From Seongchinamella sediminis (GTDB lineage Bacteria; Pseudomonadota; Gammaproteobacteria; Pseudomonadales; Halieaceae): a stretch of 64,000 nucleotides of DNA. Under the pieces are notes generated by a model. It did not search any database. It worked only from the letters and a program-made list of their open reading frames with translations, and was not told the DNA's origin. Position numbers and translations under genes: made by a program. This document shows positions 16,590 through 25,207 of the stretch, piece after piece. Each line of letters starts with the position of its first letter. Position 1 is the stretch's first letter. The DNA is taken from assembly GCF_003457605.1 (NCBI RefSeq), contig NZ_QRAN01000005.1, forward strand, positions 1 to 64,000, given 5' to 3'.

Positions 16590-18262
16590 GAGGATGATTC
16601 CTTTTCTATCAGTTTTTGCAGGTCGCCGCGTACTACCTTGCCCACGGGATTGCGCGGCAGGGCGGCGAGAATTTCGATGCGTTCAGGCAGTTTGAAGCGG
16701 GCCACGCCCTGGTCGAGCAGCCACTGCCCGAGTGACTCCACCGTCGGTGGCTCTGCGTCCGTGGTGGGCACCACGCAGGCGCAGATCTTTTCTCCCATCA
16801 TCGGGTCGGCGTAGGCGCAGACCGCGACTTCCGCCAGGTCGGGGTGACCCTCGAGCACGGTGTCCAGGTCGGAGGGGGATATCTTCATCCCGCCGCGATT
16901 GATGATGTCCTTGCAGCGTCCCACGATGCGGTAGTAGTTGGGCGGGTCGCCGGCAATCTCCACCAGGTCGCCGGTGCGGAACATGCCGTCGGCCGTGAAG
17001 ACGTCAATGCCGTCGTGGTCGAGGTAGCCGTCGAACACCGCGGGCCCGCTGATGCACAGCTCGCCGGGGACCCCGGGGTCGGTAATTTCCGCGCCGCTGT
17101 CGGGGTCGATGACCCGGGTCACGGTGCTGGCATGCGCCCGGCCCTGCCAGGGCATGCCGGCAACCCCCAGGCGGGGGAAGAGGGCAGCCCGGTACTCCGG
17201 CTCCGGCGCGGTGTCCGGGGTGGAGAACAGGCTGATGCCCTCGTTGGATCCGTAAAAGTTGATGATGTTCTTGCCGTACTCGCCCTCCACAGTGGCGATC
17301 ATCGCCGGCGACAGGGGCACAGAACCCGAGCCAAAGGCGCGCAGCGCGCTGAAGTCGCCCTGTTGCCACAGCGCGGGCTGGTGGGCGAGCTGGTTGAGCA
17401 GGGCGGGCGGGGCAATGGTAAAAGTGGCCCCTTCATCCTGCAGCTGCTTGAGGTACAGGGGCGGGTCCATCGGATGGTGCAATACAAGGCTGGCTCCCAA
17501 TAGCGCCGATGGGAACAGGAAACCGCCGATCGCGGCCATGTTGATCAGTGGAAAGGGGGCCAGCAGGATTTCACCGGCCTGGTAATCACCGGCCTCCATG
17601 GTGTTGCGGGCGATAGCGATCCACATGTTGTGGGAGCGGGGCACACCTTTGGGGGTGCCGGTGGTGCCGGAGGTCCAGCACATGGTAACGATATCGTTGG
17701 CATCGGTGGGATTGGCCGCCTGGTGGCCGGCCAGCGCTTCCGCGTCAAACGCGTCCTCCGGCTCACCGGCGCCAATTGCCTCCCCGAATACCCAGACCGG
17801 TATATCCCCGAGCGCCCCGCTGGCGCGGGCGCAGAGGTCCTCACCGCGAAAATCCGCCAGGCTGACAAACGCCGCTGGCTTCAGTGCGGTGGCGAACTGC
17901 TGTATTTCGTGGGCCCCGTACTGCACCGGTATCGGGGAGATAATGGCGCCGATGCGGCTGCAGGCATAATACAGTGCCACCAGCTCGCTGATATTGGGCA
18001 ACTGCACCAGCAGGCGATCGTCTGCCCTGACCCCGTTGGCGAGCAACTCGCTGGCCAGCCGGCTGCTGTAGTGCTGCAGGCTGCTGAAATCCAGCCGCCT
18101 TGCGGGGAAGCCGCAAAGCTCCGCCTTGTTGGGCTGGTCGGCAACCGCCAGCTGATCGGGGCGGGACCGGGCGCAGTCATCCAGCAGGCTGTGGAGAGTG
18201 TCCTGCCCCCAGAACCCTTGTTCCGTGAGTTCACGGATACGCTCAGGTGAGCTGGTTTTCAT
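16586..18262 (-). CDS. AMP-dependent acyl-CoA synthetase / carboxylate-CoA ligase
   Basis: About 558 residues, starting at ATG 18262 (MKTSSPERIRELTEQGFWG); 37 further in-frame codons upstream overlap the next gene and look non-coding. The adenylate-forming core is complete: P-loop CWTSGTTGTPKG, YGSNEG, FRTGDLVE, GRCKDIINRGG and the A10 lysine in RNPVGKV. The MKTSSPERIRELTEQGFW opening resembles (2,3-dihydroxybenzoyl)adenylate-like and cyclohexanecarboxylate-type ligases, so an aromatic or alicyclic acid is a reasonable substrate guess. It sits 4 bases after the nitronate monooxygenase gene and overlaps the SCP-x thiolase gene, placing CoA activation directly before thiolysis. Confidence 0.9.
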   Translation of the reverse strand: MKTSSPERIRELTEQGFWGQDTLHSLLDDCARSRPDQLAVADQPNKAELCGFPARRLDFSSLQHYSSRLASELLANGVRADDRLLVQLPNISELVALYYACSRIGAIISPIPVQYGAHEIQQFATALKPAAFVSLADFRGEDLCARASGALGDIPVWVFGEAIGAGEPEDAFDAEALAGHQAANPTDANDIVTMCWTSGTTGTPKGVPRSHNMWIAIARNTMEAGDYQAGEILLAPFPLINMAAIGGFLFPSALLGASLVLHHPMDPPLYLKQLQDEGATFTIAPPALLNQLAHQPALWQQGDFSALRAFGSGSVPLSPAMIATVEGEYGKNIINFYGSNEGISLFSTPDTAPEPEYRAALFPRLGVAGMPWQGRAHASTVTRVIDPDSGAEITDPGVPGELCISGPAVFDGYLDHDGIDVFTADGMFRTGDLVEIAGDPPNYYRIVGRCKDIINRGGMKISPSDLDTVLEGHPDLAEVAVCAYADPMMGEKICACVVPTTDAEPPTVESLGQWLLDQGVARFKLPERIEILAALPRNPVGKVVRGDLQKLIEKESSS

Positions 18263-18266
18263 ATTG

Positions 18267-19193
18267 TTATGCCTCCAATGCTGCTTTGTATTCGTTGACC
18301 AGACGCTCGACCAGGTCGGCAACCGGCAGGATGTCATCAATCGCGCCAGCGCCCTGGCCCGCGGCCCACACATCGCGCCAACGCTTGCTGTCGCCGGCAG
18401 CAGCGGTGATATCGATATCGCCGGCCTGGGGCATGTTGTGCGGATCGTAACCGGCCTGTTCCAGGCTGCCGCGCAACCAGTTGGCTTTCACCCCGGTGAG
18501 CGCGTCTGAGCAGATAATATCCTCGCCGCCGGCGGCGAGCAGCATCTGCTTGTATTCATCCACGGCCAGGCTCTCCTCGGTGGCGATAAAGCGGGTGCCG
18601 AGGTAAGCATAGTTGGCCCCGAGCACTTCTGCTGCGCGCACCGCGCGACCGGAAGAAATACCGCCGCCAAGCACAATGGGGCCATCCCAGAAACGGCGCA
18701 CCTCCTCAACGAAGGCAAATCCCGACAGCTGCCCCGTATGACCGCCGGCGCCGGCAGCCACCAGCACCAGCCCGTCCACACCGGCGGCGATGGCCTTGCG
18801 GGCGAAGGACACGGTAATCACGTCGGCGTAAATGCTGCCGCCGTAACCGTGTACCGCCTCAACGGCATCCCGGGGGCTGCCCAGGGCGGAAATCACGATG
18901 GGGGCGCGGTATTTGACCGCCAGCGCCAGGTCCTCGTCGCGGCGGGCATTGGAACGATGCATCATCAGGTTGATGGCCCAGGGCGCGTCAACCACCGGGT
19001 CCAGTTCCCCGGTAATGCGCTGCAGCCATTCCTCCAGTTGCCCGCTAGTGCGGGCGTTAAGCGCGGGAAAGCTGCCCACCATGCCCGCCTTGCAGGCGGC
19101 GATGACCATGTCGGGCCCTGATTGCAGGAACATGGGCGCCTGGAAGGCGGGAATACGCAGCTGCGACAGGGAGAAGTCGGCGGTCGGTGTCAT
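18267..19193 (-). CDS. Nitronate monooxygenase / 2-nitropropane dioxygenase-like flavoprotein
   Basis: About 308 residues from ATG 19193 (MTPTADFSLSQLRIPAFQAP). The TIM-barrel FMN-binding features of the nitronate monooxygenase family are visible: PAFQAPMF at the N terminus, LVLVAAGAGGHTGQ in the middle, GGGISSGRAVRAAEVLGA and YLGTRFIATEES near the phosphate site. Family members oxidise nitronates, but many relatives sit in beta-oxidation clusters and act as enoyl-CoA reductase-like FMN proteins; the flanking acyl-CoA synthetase and thiolases make the latter attractive. The gene starts 23 bases after the DUF1295 gene and is followed 4 bases later by the acyl-CoA synthetase. Confidence 0.87.
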   Translation of the reverse strand: MTPTADFSLSQLRIPAFQAPMFLQSGPDMVIAACKAGMVGSFPALNARTSGQLEEWLQRITGELDPVVDAPWAINLMMHRSNARRDEDLALAVKYRAPIVISALGSPRDAVEAVHGYGGSIYADVITVSFARKAIAAGVDGLVLVAAGAGGHTGQLSGFAFVEEVRRFWDGPIVLGGGISSGRAVRAAEVLGANYAYLGTRFIATEESLAVDEYKQMLLAAGGEDIICSDALTGVKANWLRGSLEQAGYDPHNMPQAGDIDITAAAGDSKRWRDVWAAGQGAGAIDDILPVADLVERLVNEYKAALEA

Positions 19194-19216
19194 CGGTCTT
19201 GTCCTTGGTTGTTTAC

Positions 19217-20014
19217 TTATGCGCCGCGCCGGCGGGGCGGCAGGGGGATCAGCCCGCTGGTTGTTTCCATATACTGGCGATAGGCGGGCTTCTCCCGCGC
19301 CATCTTCTTGTCCAGGGTGCGCTGGCCGGTCACATTGACCACCAGGTGGCTGTAGGCCAGGGGGCCGATGATGGTAATGAAGCCCCAGGGCGCCTCGCAG
19401 GCCACCAGGTAAATGCCCCACCACACGCAGAGTTCGCCAAAATAGTTGGGGTGACGCGAATAACGCCACAGCCCGCTGTCCAGCACCGTGCCGCGGCGGG
19501 CGGGATCGGCGCGAAATTTGCTCAGCTGCCAGTCGGCAACACTCTCACAGCACAGCCCCAGCGCCCACAGGGCAAGGCCGGCCCAGGCCAGGGCGCCGGG
19601 CGGGGTGTCAGCCGGCGCCAGCATGCCCACCTGCAGCGGCAGGGAGACCAGCCAGATCACCACGCCCTGCAGCAGGAAAACCTGGCGCAGGCTCAGCCAG
19701 ATAAAGGCCCGGTCGTTGTCCACCCAGCTGCGCAGGTGGGCGTAGCGCGGGTCCTCGCCGTGACCCCAGTTGCGGCGCAGCAGGTGCCAGCTCATCCGCA
19801 GGGCCCACAGTAATACCATGGCCGCCAGTATCAGCTGCAGCGGCGCAAGCACCCCGGACAGGTACAGGGCGAGTATGCCGATGGCCGCCAGGATGCCGGC
19901 GAACGCCATGTCTATAATGCTCACATCGCGCAGCGGAATGCTCACCAGCCACAGCAGCAGCACTGCCGCGAGGGCGAGTGCAGCGGTGGCGAGAAACAGG
20001 CTTGGGTAGTCCAT
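19217..20014 (-). CDS. DUF1295 membrane protein, steroid 5-alpha-reductase-like
   Basis: A 265-residue polytopic membrane protein with about six hydrophobic helices. The signature YSRHPNYFGE lies in the last third, followed by VWWGIYLV, which is diagnostic for DUF1295 within the isoprenylcysteine methyltransferase/steroid 5-alpha-reductase superfamily. Such proteins bind NAD(P)H or S-adenosylmethionine at the membrane interface; the specific reaction is unknown. It is the first gene of the minus-strand catabolic operon and is divergent from the carotenoid oxygenase gene across a 154-base spacer, which should hold promoters for both directions. Confidence 0.87.
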   Translation of the reverse strand: MDYPSLFLATAALALAAVLLLWLVSIPLRDVSIIDMAFAGILAAIGILALYLSGVLAPLQLILAAMVLLWALRMSWHLLRRNWGHGEDPRYAHLRSWVDNDRAFIWLSLRQVFLLQGVVIWLVSLPLQVGMLAPADTPPGALAWAGLALWALGLCCESVADWQLSKFRADPARRGTVLDSGLWRYSRHPNYFGELCVWWGIYLVACEAPWGFITIIGPLAYSHLVVNVTGQRTLDKKMAREKPAYRQYMETTSGLIPLPPRRRGA

Positions 20015-20168
20015 GGCTGGTCCAGGTAAATATTTGTACTTGTCACTTTCACAAAGAGACTATATGCTTTGGTCTTATTACGCAAGTGTGAGATAAAAAA
20101 TTCAGGCCAATCGTCCTGAGGTCCGTTTGCAACGGGCCGCCAAACCGTCAACAATGGGAGAGACCGAT

Positions 20169-21692
20169 ATGCAGCCCCTGACAAAAATCACCGAGTACCC
20201 CTCCGTAGAGCAGTGTATCGGAGGTGTCACCGAGTTCGACAACACCCAGCCCTGGATATATGGTCACGACAATCCCTATCTCCACGGCGTCTACGCGCCC
20301 GTGAGCACCGAGATGGATGCGGGTGACCTGCAGGTAGAGGGGGAGTTGCCCCTGGATTTGTGCGGCGCCTATTTCCGCAATGGTCCCAATCCGCGCTTTG
20401 AGCCGAAAAACCGTTATCACCCCTTCGACGGCGACGGCATGATGCATGGCGTCTACTTTCATGAGGGCCGGGCCCGCTACCGTAACCGCTACGTCGACAC
20501 CCTGGCCCGCAACAACGAGTTGCGCGACGGGCGCTCGATTTCCCCGGGGGTCATGGGTCCCTTCGATTACGAGTTGTCACCCTTTGGTATCAAGGATACC
20601 TCCAATACTGACGTGTTTTTCTACGACGGCTCGCTGATGAGCCTGTGGTACAACGCCGGCCACCCTTACCGGATGGACGCCCACGACCTGGGCACCCGGG
20701 GCTACTTTGAATTGCAGGGCCGGGACAAGCGCCGCATGTCTGCCCATTCCAAGGTTGACCCGCACACCGGCGAGCTGCTGTTCTTCGATTATGGCAACGA
20801 GCCTCCCTACATGACCTATGGCATCGCCGACGCCAGCGGCCGGATGCTGCACGAGGTCGCCATTGACCTGCCGGGTCCGCGCCTGCCCCACGATATCGGG
20901 GTCAGTCGCAATTACACCATCCTCCACGACCTGCCGTTCTTTCACGACATGGACGTGCTGCGCCAGCACGGTTTCCGGGTGCTGACCTTTCACCGCGACA
21001 TGCCTATCCGCTTCGGGGTGATTCCACGCCACGGGGCGGGCAGTGAGGTGCGCTGGTTCGAGTGCGAACCCGGCTACATCCTCCATACCAGCAACTGCTG
21101 GGAAGAGGGCGAGTGGCTGATTATGGATGGCTGCCGTTCCACCAACCCAATGCCCGGCGCCCAGCCCGGCGAGGGAGAGCTGGCCTCGATGCTGGCCTAT
21201 ATGCGCCTGGAGGCCAACAACTATCGCTGGGCCTTCAACCTGCGCACCGGCGAGGTTCGCGAGGGCGACATCGACGACCTCAATACCGAGTTCAACAAGA
21301 CGAATCCGCTCTACATGGGCATCAAGAGCCGCTATGCTTACCACCAGCGCATCCCCCTGCATCACGAGGGCGGCTACACCCTGCGCTTTACCGGTCTGGT
21401 CAAGTACGACAATGATACCGGCCGGCGCTGGCAGTGGGACTACGGCCCCGGGGTGTTCGGCAGTGAGGCGGTATACGCTCCACGTCGCGGAGCCACCGCC
21501 GCGGACCCGGAAGACGACGGCTACGTCATCACCCTGGTCACGGACAGCAATACCTGGCAGTCGCACTGCCTGGTATTCGATGCCACCGATATAGAGCAGG
21601 GCCCGGTAGCGCGCGTGCGTATGCCGCAGCGGGTTCCCTACGGATTTCATGCCACCTGGGCGCGAGGCGAAGAACTTTACCCCGGTGGCTGA
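20169..21692 (+). CDS. Carotenoid oxygenase family (apocarotenoid/lignostilbene-type) dioxygenase
   Basis: A 507-residue non-haem iron dioxygenase of the carotenoid cleavage oxygenase/RPE65 family. ATG 20169 is preceded by GGGAGA at good spacing. The conserved opening GAYFRNGPNPRFEP is present, and the four iron-binding histidines can be assigned to His193 (MSAHSKVD), His241 (LPHDIG), His306 (ILHTSNCWEE) and His494 (GFHATW). These enzymes cleave a carbon-carbon double bond with O2 to give two carbonyl products. Bacterial members act on apocarotenoids, lignostilbenes or isoeugenol-like compounds. The downstream TonB receptor, aldehyde dehydrogenase and divergent CoA genes suggest a catabolic role. 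No signal peptide. Confidence 0.92.
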   Translation: MQPLTKITEYPSVEQCIGGVTEFDNTQPWIYGHDNPYLHGVYAPVSTEMDAGDLQVEGELPLDLCGAYFRNGPNPRFEPKNRYHPFDGDGMMHGVYFHEGRARYRNRYVDTLARNNELRDGRSISPGVMGPFDYELSPFGIKDTSNTDVFFYDGSLMSLWYNAGHPYRMDAHDLGTRGYFELQGRDKRRMSAHSKVDPHTGELLFFDYGNEPPYMTYGIADASGRMLHEVAIDLPGPRLPHDIGVSRNYTILHDLPFFHDMDVLRQHGFRVLTFHRDMPIRFGVIPRHGAGSEVRWFECEPGYILHTSNCWEEGEWLIMDGCRSTNPMPGAQPGEGELASMLAYMRLEANNYRWAFNLRTGEVREGDIDDLNTEFNKTNPLYMGIKSRYAYHQRIPLHHEGGYTLRFTGLVKYDNDTGRRWQWDYGPGVFGSEAVYAPRRGATAADPEDDGYVITLVTDSNTWQSHCLVFDATDIEQGPVARVRMPQRVPYGFHATWARGEELYPGG

Positions 21693-21698
21693 AGAAAG

Positions 21699-21718
21699 TG
21701 CGCCGGAACCCCGGCGCA
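21699..21718 (+). other. Perfect hairpin between dioxygenase and TonB-receptor genes
   Basis: An 8-base perfect inverted repeat, TGCGCCGG and CCGGCGCA, with loop AACC, begins 7 bases after the dioxygenase stop. There is no downstream U-run on the plus strand, so it is more likely a transcript-stabilising or processing element than a strong terminator. Confidence 0.45.
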
Positions 21719-21766
21719 AAACTGCAAACTGCCGTGTTTTACACTAGTTAATTTGAGGCTCAAATA

Positions 21767-24085
21767 ATGAAAAAACAAAACCATTTCCCCGCACTCGCAG
21801 TGTTGCCGCTGGCCCTGGCCGTTAGCCAGGCCGCGCAGGCGCAGCCGCAGTTGGAAGAAGTCATTGTCACCGCGGAAAAGCGCAGCCAGAGTATCCAGGA
21901 CGTGCCCCTGTCCGTGGCCTCCCTGGACGGCAGTAATATCGAGGTCGGTAAGGTCGAGGGCCTGAACGACATCGCCTACCGCACCCCGGGTTTGACCTTT
22001 AATCAGTTCAACGTGGGCGAACCCCGCATTTATATCCGCGGCATCGGCAACAGCTCCGACTCGGCAGCCTCCGACCCGGCGGTCGGGGTATTCCTCGACG
22101 AGGTCTATATAGGCCGCACCGGCGGCATCGGCTTCGACCTGTTCGACCTCGAGCGGATAGAAATCCTGCGCGGGCCCCAGGGCACGCTGTACGGCAAGAA
22201 CACCAACGGTGGCGCCGTCAATATCGTCACCAGCCGCCCTTCGCAGGAGAGCGAAATGCGGGTGCGCGGCTCGATAGGCAGCGACGGTCTCCTGCACCTG
22301 CAGGGACTGGCAAGCGGCGGGCTGGGTGACAACACGGCGGGCAAGCTGGTGTTCTCCTGGCGCGAGCGCGACGGTTTTGGCAAGAACGTGATCACCGCCG
22401 ACGAGATTGCCAGCATGGGTGATTTTTCCCAGAGCCCCCTGATCCGCAAGAGCATCGGCGCCGCCAACAGCGGCGATGACATGGGCGATGTGGAGAGCTG
22501 GAGCGTGCGCGGCCAGGTTTTGTTTGATATCGGCGACAGCGCGGAATTGCTGCTGGGCGCTGACTATGCCGATACCGAGACCAACGGCAGCTGCCGTCAC
22601 ATTCAAAACCTGGACAATGCCATTGCCGGCCTGGGCCCCTTCTGGGAAGGGGCGATGTCCGACCGCTACAAGTCCGATGAGCGCAACTGTGCGTCACAGT
22701 TCGATACCACCCAGGAGCGGGAGAGCGGCGGCCTGATGGCGCGTTTCGAATACGATATGAGCTTCGCCACCCTGACCTCTATCACCGCCTGGCGTTTCAG
22801 CGATTACAACATCCTGGATGACCTCACCGGCTTGCCGCTGATCGACCTGGATGCACCCTCACCCCCGGGGGTTCCCCTGCCTCCAGGCTCATTCACCGGC
22901 CCGGAAAACGTCATCGATGCCTCCGATGAGGAAGCGTCCCAGTGGTCGCAGGAATTCCGCCTGGCCGGCAGCACCGAGCGCTTCAACTGGTTGCTGGGTG
23001 CGTTCTATATGAAAGAAGACGTGGAGCGCGACGAAGAGTTCTATACCCAGTACAGCACCCTGCTGCAGGGGCTCGGCCTGGCGGGCACAGGTGATGTGCT
23101 GTTCACCCAGGACAACACCACGGAGAGTGTCGCGGTCTATGGCCAGGCCGACTGGCATATCAGCGAGCAGTTTACCCTGACCTATGGCGTGCGCTGGGCG
23201 GAAGATGAAAAAGACATTACCCAGAATGCCATCGATCTGCTGGACACCACGCCCTCCGGCGTACCGTTGATCCTGCCCGAGTTTCCGGCGCCGGTCTCGG
23301 CCAGCGACTCCTGGTCCAAGGTTACCCAGAAGCTGTCGCTGGCATGGCACCCCTGGGATGGCATGATGCTCTACGCCACCTACTCGGAAGGCTACAAGAG
23401 TGGTGCCTTCCAGTCGCAGACCAACCTGCCCTCTACCGCGGCGCAGCCGGTAGAACCTGAGTTCGTCAAAAACCGGGAAGTGGGCATGAAGTCGACCTGG
23501 TGGGACAAGCGCATGCAGTTCAACCTGTCCTACTTCGATATGGACTACGAAGACCTGCAGGTATTTGAACTCAACAGCCTGTTCCTGCTGACCCTGCTCA
23601 ATGCCCAGGCGACCTCGGAGGGGGTAGAGGCCTCTTTCGATATCCTGCCCACGGAAAACCTGAGCATCAGTGCCAGCTATAACTGGAACGACGCCAGTTA
23701 CGACGAGTTCATCAACTCCAATGGAGTCGACCTGTCCGGCAATTATCTCGCCTTTGCCCCGGAGCAGGCCTATACCATCAGCGGTAATTACCGCTGGCCG
23801 ATGCAAGGCGGTTCGACCCTGGACTTCGGTGTCACCTACAGCTGGAAGGACGATTACTTCCTCGGGCCGCAGAACCGCGACGTGGAGAAGCAGCAGGCGG
23901 AAGGCCTGCTCGATGCCAGCATCAGTTGGGCCAGTGAAGACGCCAGCCTGACGGTGGATGTGTGGGGCAAGAACCTGACCGATGAACTGGTGTTGTCCAA
24001 CCAGATTGTCGACCCCACCGGCGTGACCTCGGAGTTCTACAAGGCGCCCCGTACCTACGGCGTGACATTGACCAAGAACTTCTGA
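21767..24085 (+). CDS. TonB-dependent outer-membrane receptor
   Basis: A 772-residue TonB-dependent receptor with a signal peptide ending near QAAQAQ. A TonB-box-like stretch LEEVIVTAEKRSQSIQDVP follows, then the plug domain (YRTPGLTF, IRGIG, RIEILRGPQGTLYGKN, GGAVNIVT) and a beta-barrel ending in the terminal aromatic ...LTKNF expected for barrel assembly. The barrel resembles the receptor class that imports hydrophobic or aromatic organic compounds rather than siderophores, but specificity cannot be read. It lies 74 bases after the dioxygenase gene, separated by a hairpin, and 91 bases before the HxlR-type regulator, suggesting dedicated uptake of the dioxygenase substrate. Confidence 0.95.
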   Translation: MKKQNHFPALAVLPLALAVSQAAQAQPQLEEVIVTAEKRSQSIQDVPLSVASLDGSNIEVGKVEGLNDIAYRTPGLTFNQFNVGEPRIYIRGIGNSSDSAASDPAVGVFLDEVYIGRTGGIGFDLFDLERIEILRGPQGTLYGKNTNGGAVNIVTSRPSQESEMRVRGSIGSDGLLHLQGLASGGLGDNTAGKLVFSWRERDGFGKNVITADEIASMGDFSQSPLIRKSIGAANSGDDMGDVESWSVRGQVLFDIGDSAELLLGADYADTETNGSCRHIQNLDNAIAGLGPFWEGAMSDRYKSDERNCASQFDTTQERESGGLMARFEYDMSFATLTSITAWRFSDYNILDDLTGLPLIDLDAPSPPGVPLPPGSFTGPENVIDASDEEASQWSQEFRLAGSTERFNWLLGAFYMKEDVERDEEFYTQYSTLLQGLGLAGTGDVLFTQDNTTESVAVYGQADWHISEQFTLTYGVRWAEDEKDITQNAIDLLDTTPSGVPLILPEFPAPVSASDSWSKVTQKLSLAWHPWDGMMLYATYSEGYKSGAFQSQTNLPSTAAQPVEPEFVKNREVGMKSTWWDKRMQFNLSYFDMDYEDLQVFELNSLFLLTLLNAQATSEGVEASFDILPTENLSISASYNWNDASYDEFINSNGVDLSGNYLAFAPEQAYTISGNYRWPMQGGSTLDFGVTYSWKDDYFLGPQNRDVEKQQAEGLLDASISWASEDASLTVDVWGKNLTDELVLSNQIVDPTGVTSEFYKAPRTYGVTLTKNF

Positions 24086-24176
24086 GGATGCTGCCCACCA
24101 TGAGTCCCCTGTCGCCCGGCATGAACAAGCTGCCGGCCTTGACCGCACCAGCCACCAGCTTGAGCCGGGTGGTGGT

Positions 24177-25124
24177 ATGACTGAACTGACGACGCGCGCC
24201 AGCTCCATTAACCGGGCGCTGGATCAGATAGGGGACAAGTGGTGCCTGTTGATACTGCAGGAGGTGTTCTGGGGGATTAACTCCTTCGGCGGCCTTCTGC
24301 AGGAAACGGGGATTTCCCGCGGCGTGCTGTCCAACCGCCTCAAGTGGTTGCAGGACCATGACTGCCTGCGGCGGCGGGGCGGCGCGCGCCATCCCAGCTA
24401 TCACCTGACGCGCAAGTCGGTAGACCTCTACCACAATGCCTTGATGGCCGTTGTCTGGGAGGACCGTTACTTCGACACACCGGAAATCCAGGCCGTGCAG
24501 CTGCTGCACCGGAACTGCGGCAAATCCTTCGTACCGTTGATGGCCTGTAGCGCCTGTCGTGAGCCGGTGGATGGCCGCGAGGTCGGTTACCGCCCCGGAC
24601 CCGGTGCCCGCCGCGACGTTCGCGACAAGAAAGTACGCCGGCGTTCCTCGGTGTCGGTGGACGATGTGCCCAGCAAGCGCCAGGTGTACCGCAACCTGGT
24701 GGACCTGGTGGGCGACCGCTGGACCGCCAACGTGATCGCGCTGGCCTTTCACGAGCTGCATCGCTTTGACGAGTTCCATCGCGAGTTGCCGGTGGCGACC
24801 AATATTCTTGCCGATCGCATGCGCTTCCTGGTTGCCCAGGGTATTTTTGAGACGCGCCCCTACCAGCAGCGCCCGCTGCGGCATGAATATCACCTGACCG
24901 ACAAGGGCTGGGACCTGTTTCCCTGGTTCCTGACCCTGTTGCAGTGGGGAGATCGCTGGTGCGACCCCACCGGCGCCGGGCCGCCCATGGATTTAACCCA
25001 CAAACCCTGCGAGCAAGCGCTGCAGGGACTGGTGTTATGCGATCAGTGTGGCGAGGAAATACGCCCCAATGATGTGGATTTCACCATCCGCAGTCTGGGC
25101 CAGCTGTCATCGACAGGCTCCTGA
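24177..25124 (+). CDS. Tandem-domain HxlR family transcriptional regulator
   Basis: A 315-residue protein with two HxlR-type winged helices in one chain. Domain 1 is at about 8-115 (LDQIGDKWCLLILQEVFWG, GVLSNRLKWLQDHDCL, YHLTRKSVDLY). Domain 2 is at about 180-275 (LVDLVGDRWTANVIALAF, NILADRMRFLVAQGIFETR, YHLTDKGWDLFPW). Each is followed by a C-x2-C pair (CSACREPV and CDQCGEEI) that may form zinc knuckles. HxlR proteins normally work as homodimers of single domains, so this fusion is probably a built-in pseudo-dimer. It sits between the TonB receptor and the PaaN-type dehydrogenase and is the obvious local regulator of the catabolic island. Confidence 0.86.
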   Translation: MTELTTRASSINRALDQIGDKWCLLILQEVFWGINSFGGLLQETGISRGVLSNRLKWLQDHDCLRRRGGARHPSYHLTRKSVDLYHNALMAVVWEDRYFDTPEIQAVQLLHRNCGKSFVPLMACSACREPVDGREVGYRPGPGARRDVRDKKVRRRSSVSVDDVPSKRQVYRNLVDLVGDRWTANVIALAFHELHRFDEFHRELPVATNILADRMRFLVAQGIFETRPYQQRPLRHEYHLTDKGWDLFPWFLTLLQWGDRWCDPTGAGPPMDLTHKPCEQALQGLVLCDQCGEEIRPNDVDFTIRSLGQLSSTGS

Positions 25125-25157
25125 TCCGCCGACAGGGCCGAATGCTTGCATAAAAAG

Positions 25158-25175
25158 ACCATGCTGTGGCATGGT
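25158..25175. promoter_or_regulatory. Candidate operator: perfect inverted repeat upstream of the aldehyde dehydrogenase gene
   Basis: ACCATGC and GCATGGT form a perfect 7-base inverted repeat around TGTG. It lies between the HxlR-type regulator stop (25124) and the dehydrogenase start (25208), beside a TTGCAT element at 25146-25151. Position and symmetry suit binding by a dimeric or pseudo-dimeric winged-helix protein. A plain RNA hairpin is the alternative. Confidence 0.4.
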
Positions 25176-25207
25176 GTTGTTCCCGCGATTCAATGGATCA
25201 CAGCCCG

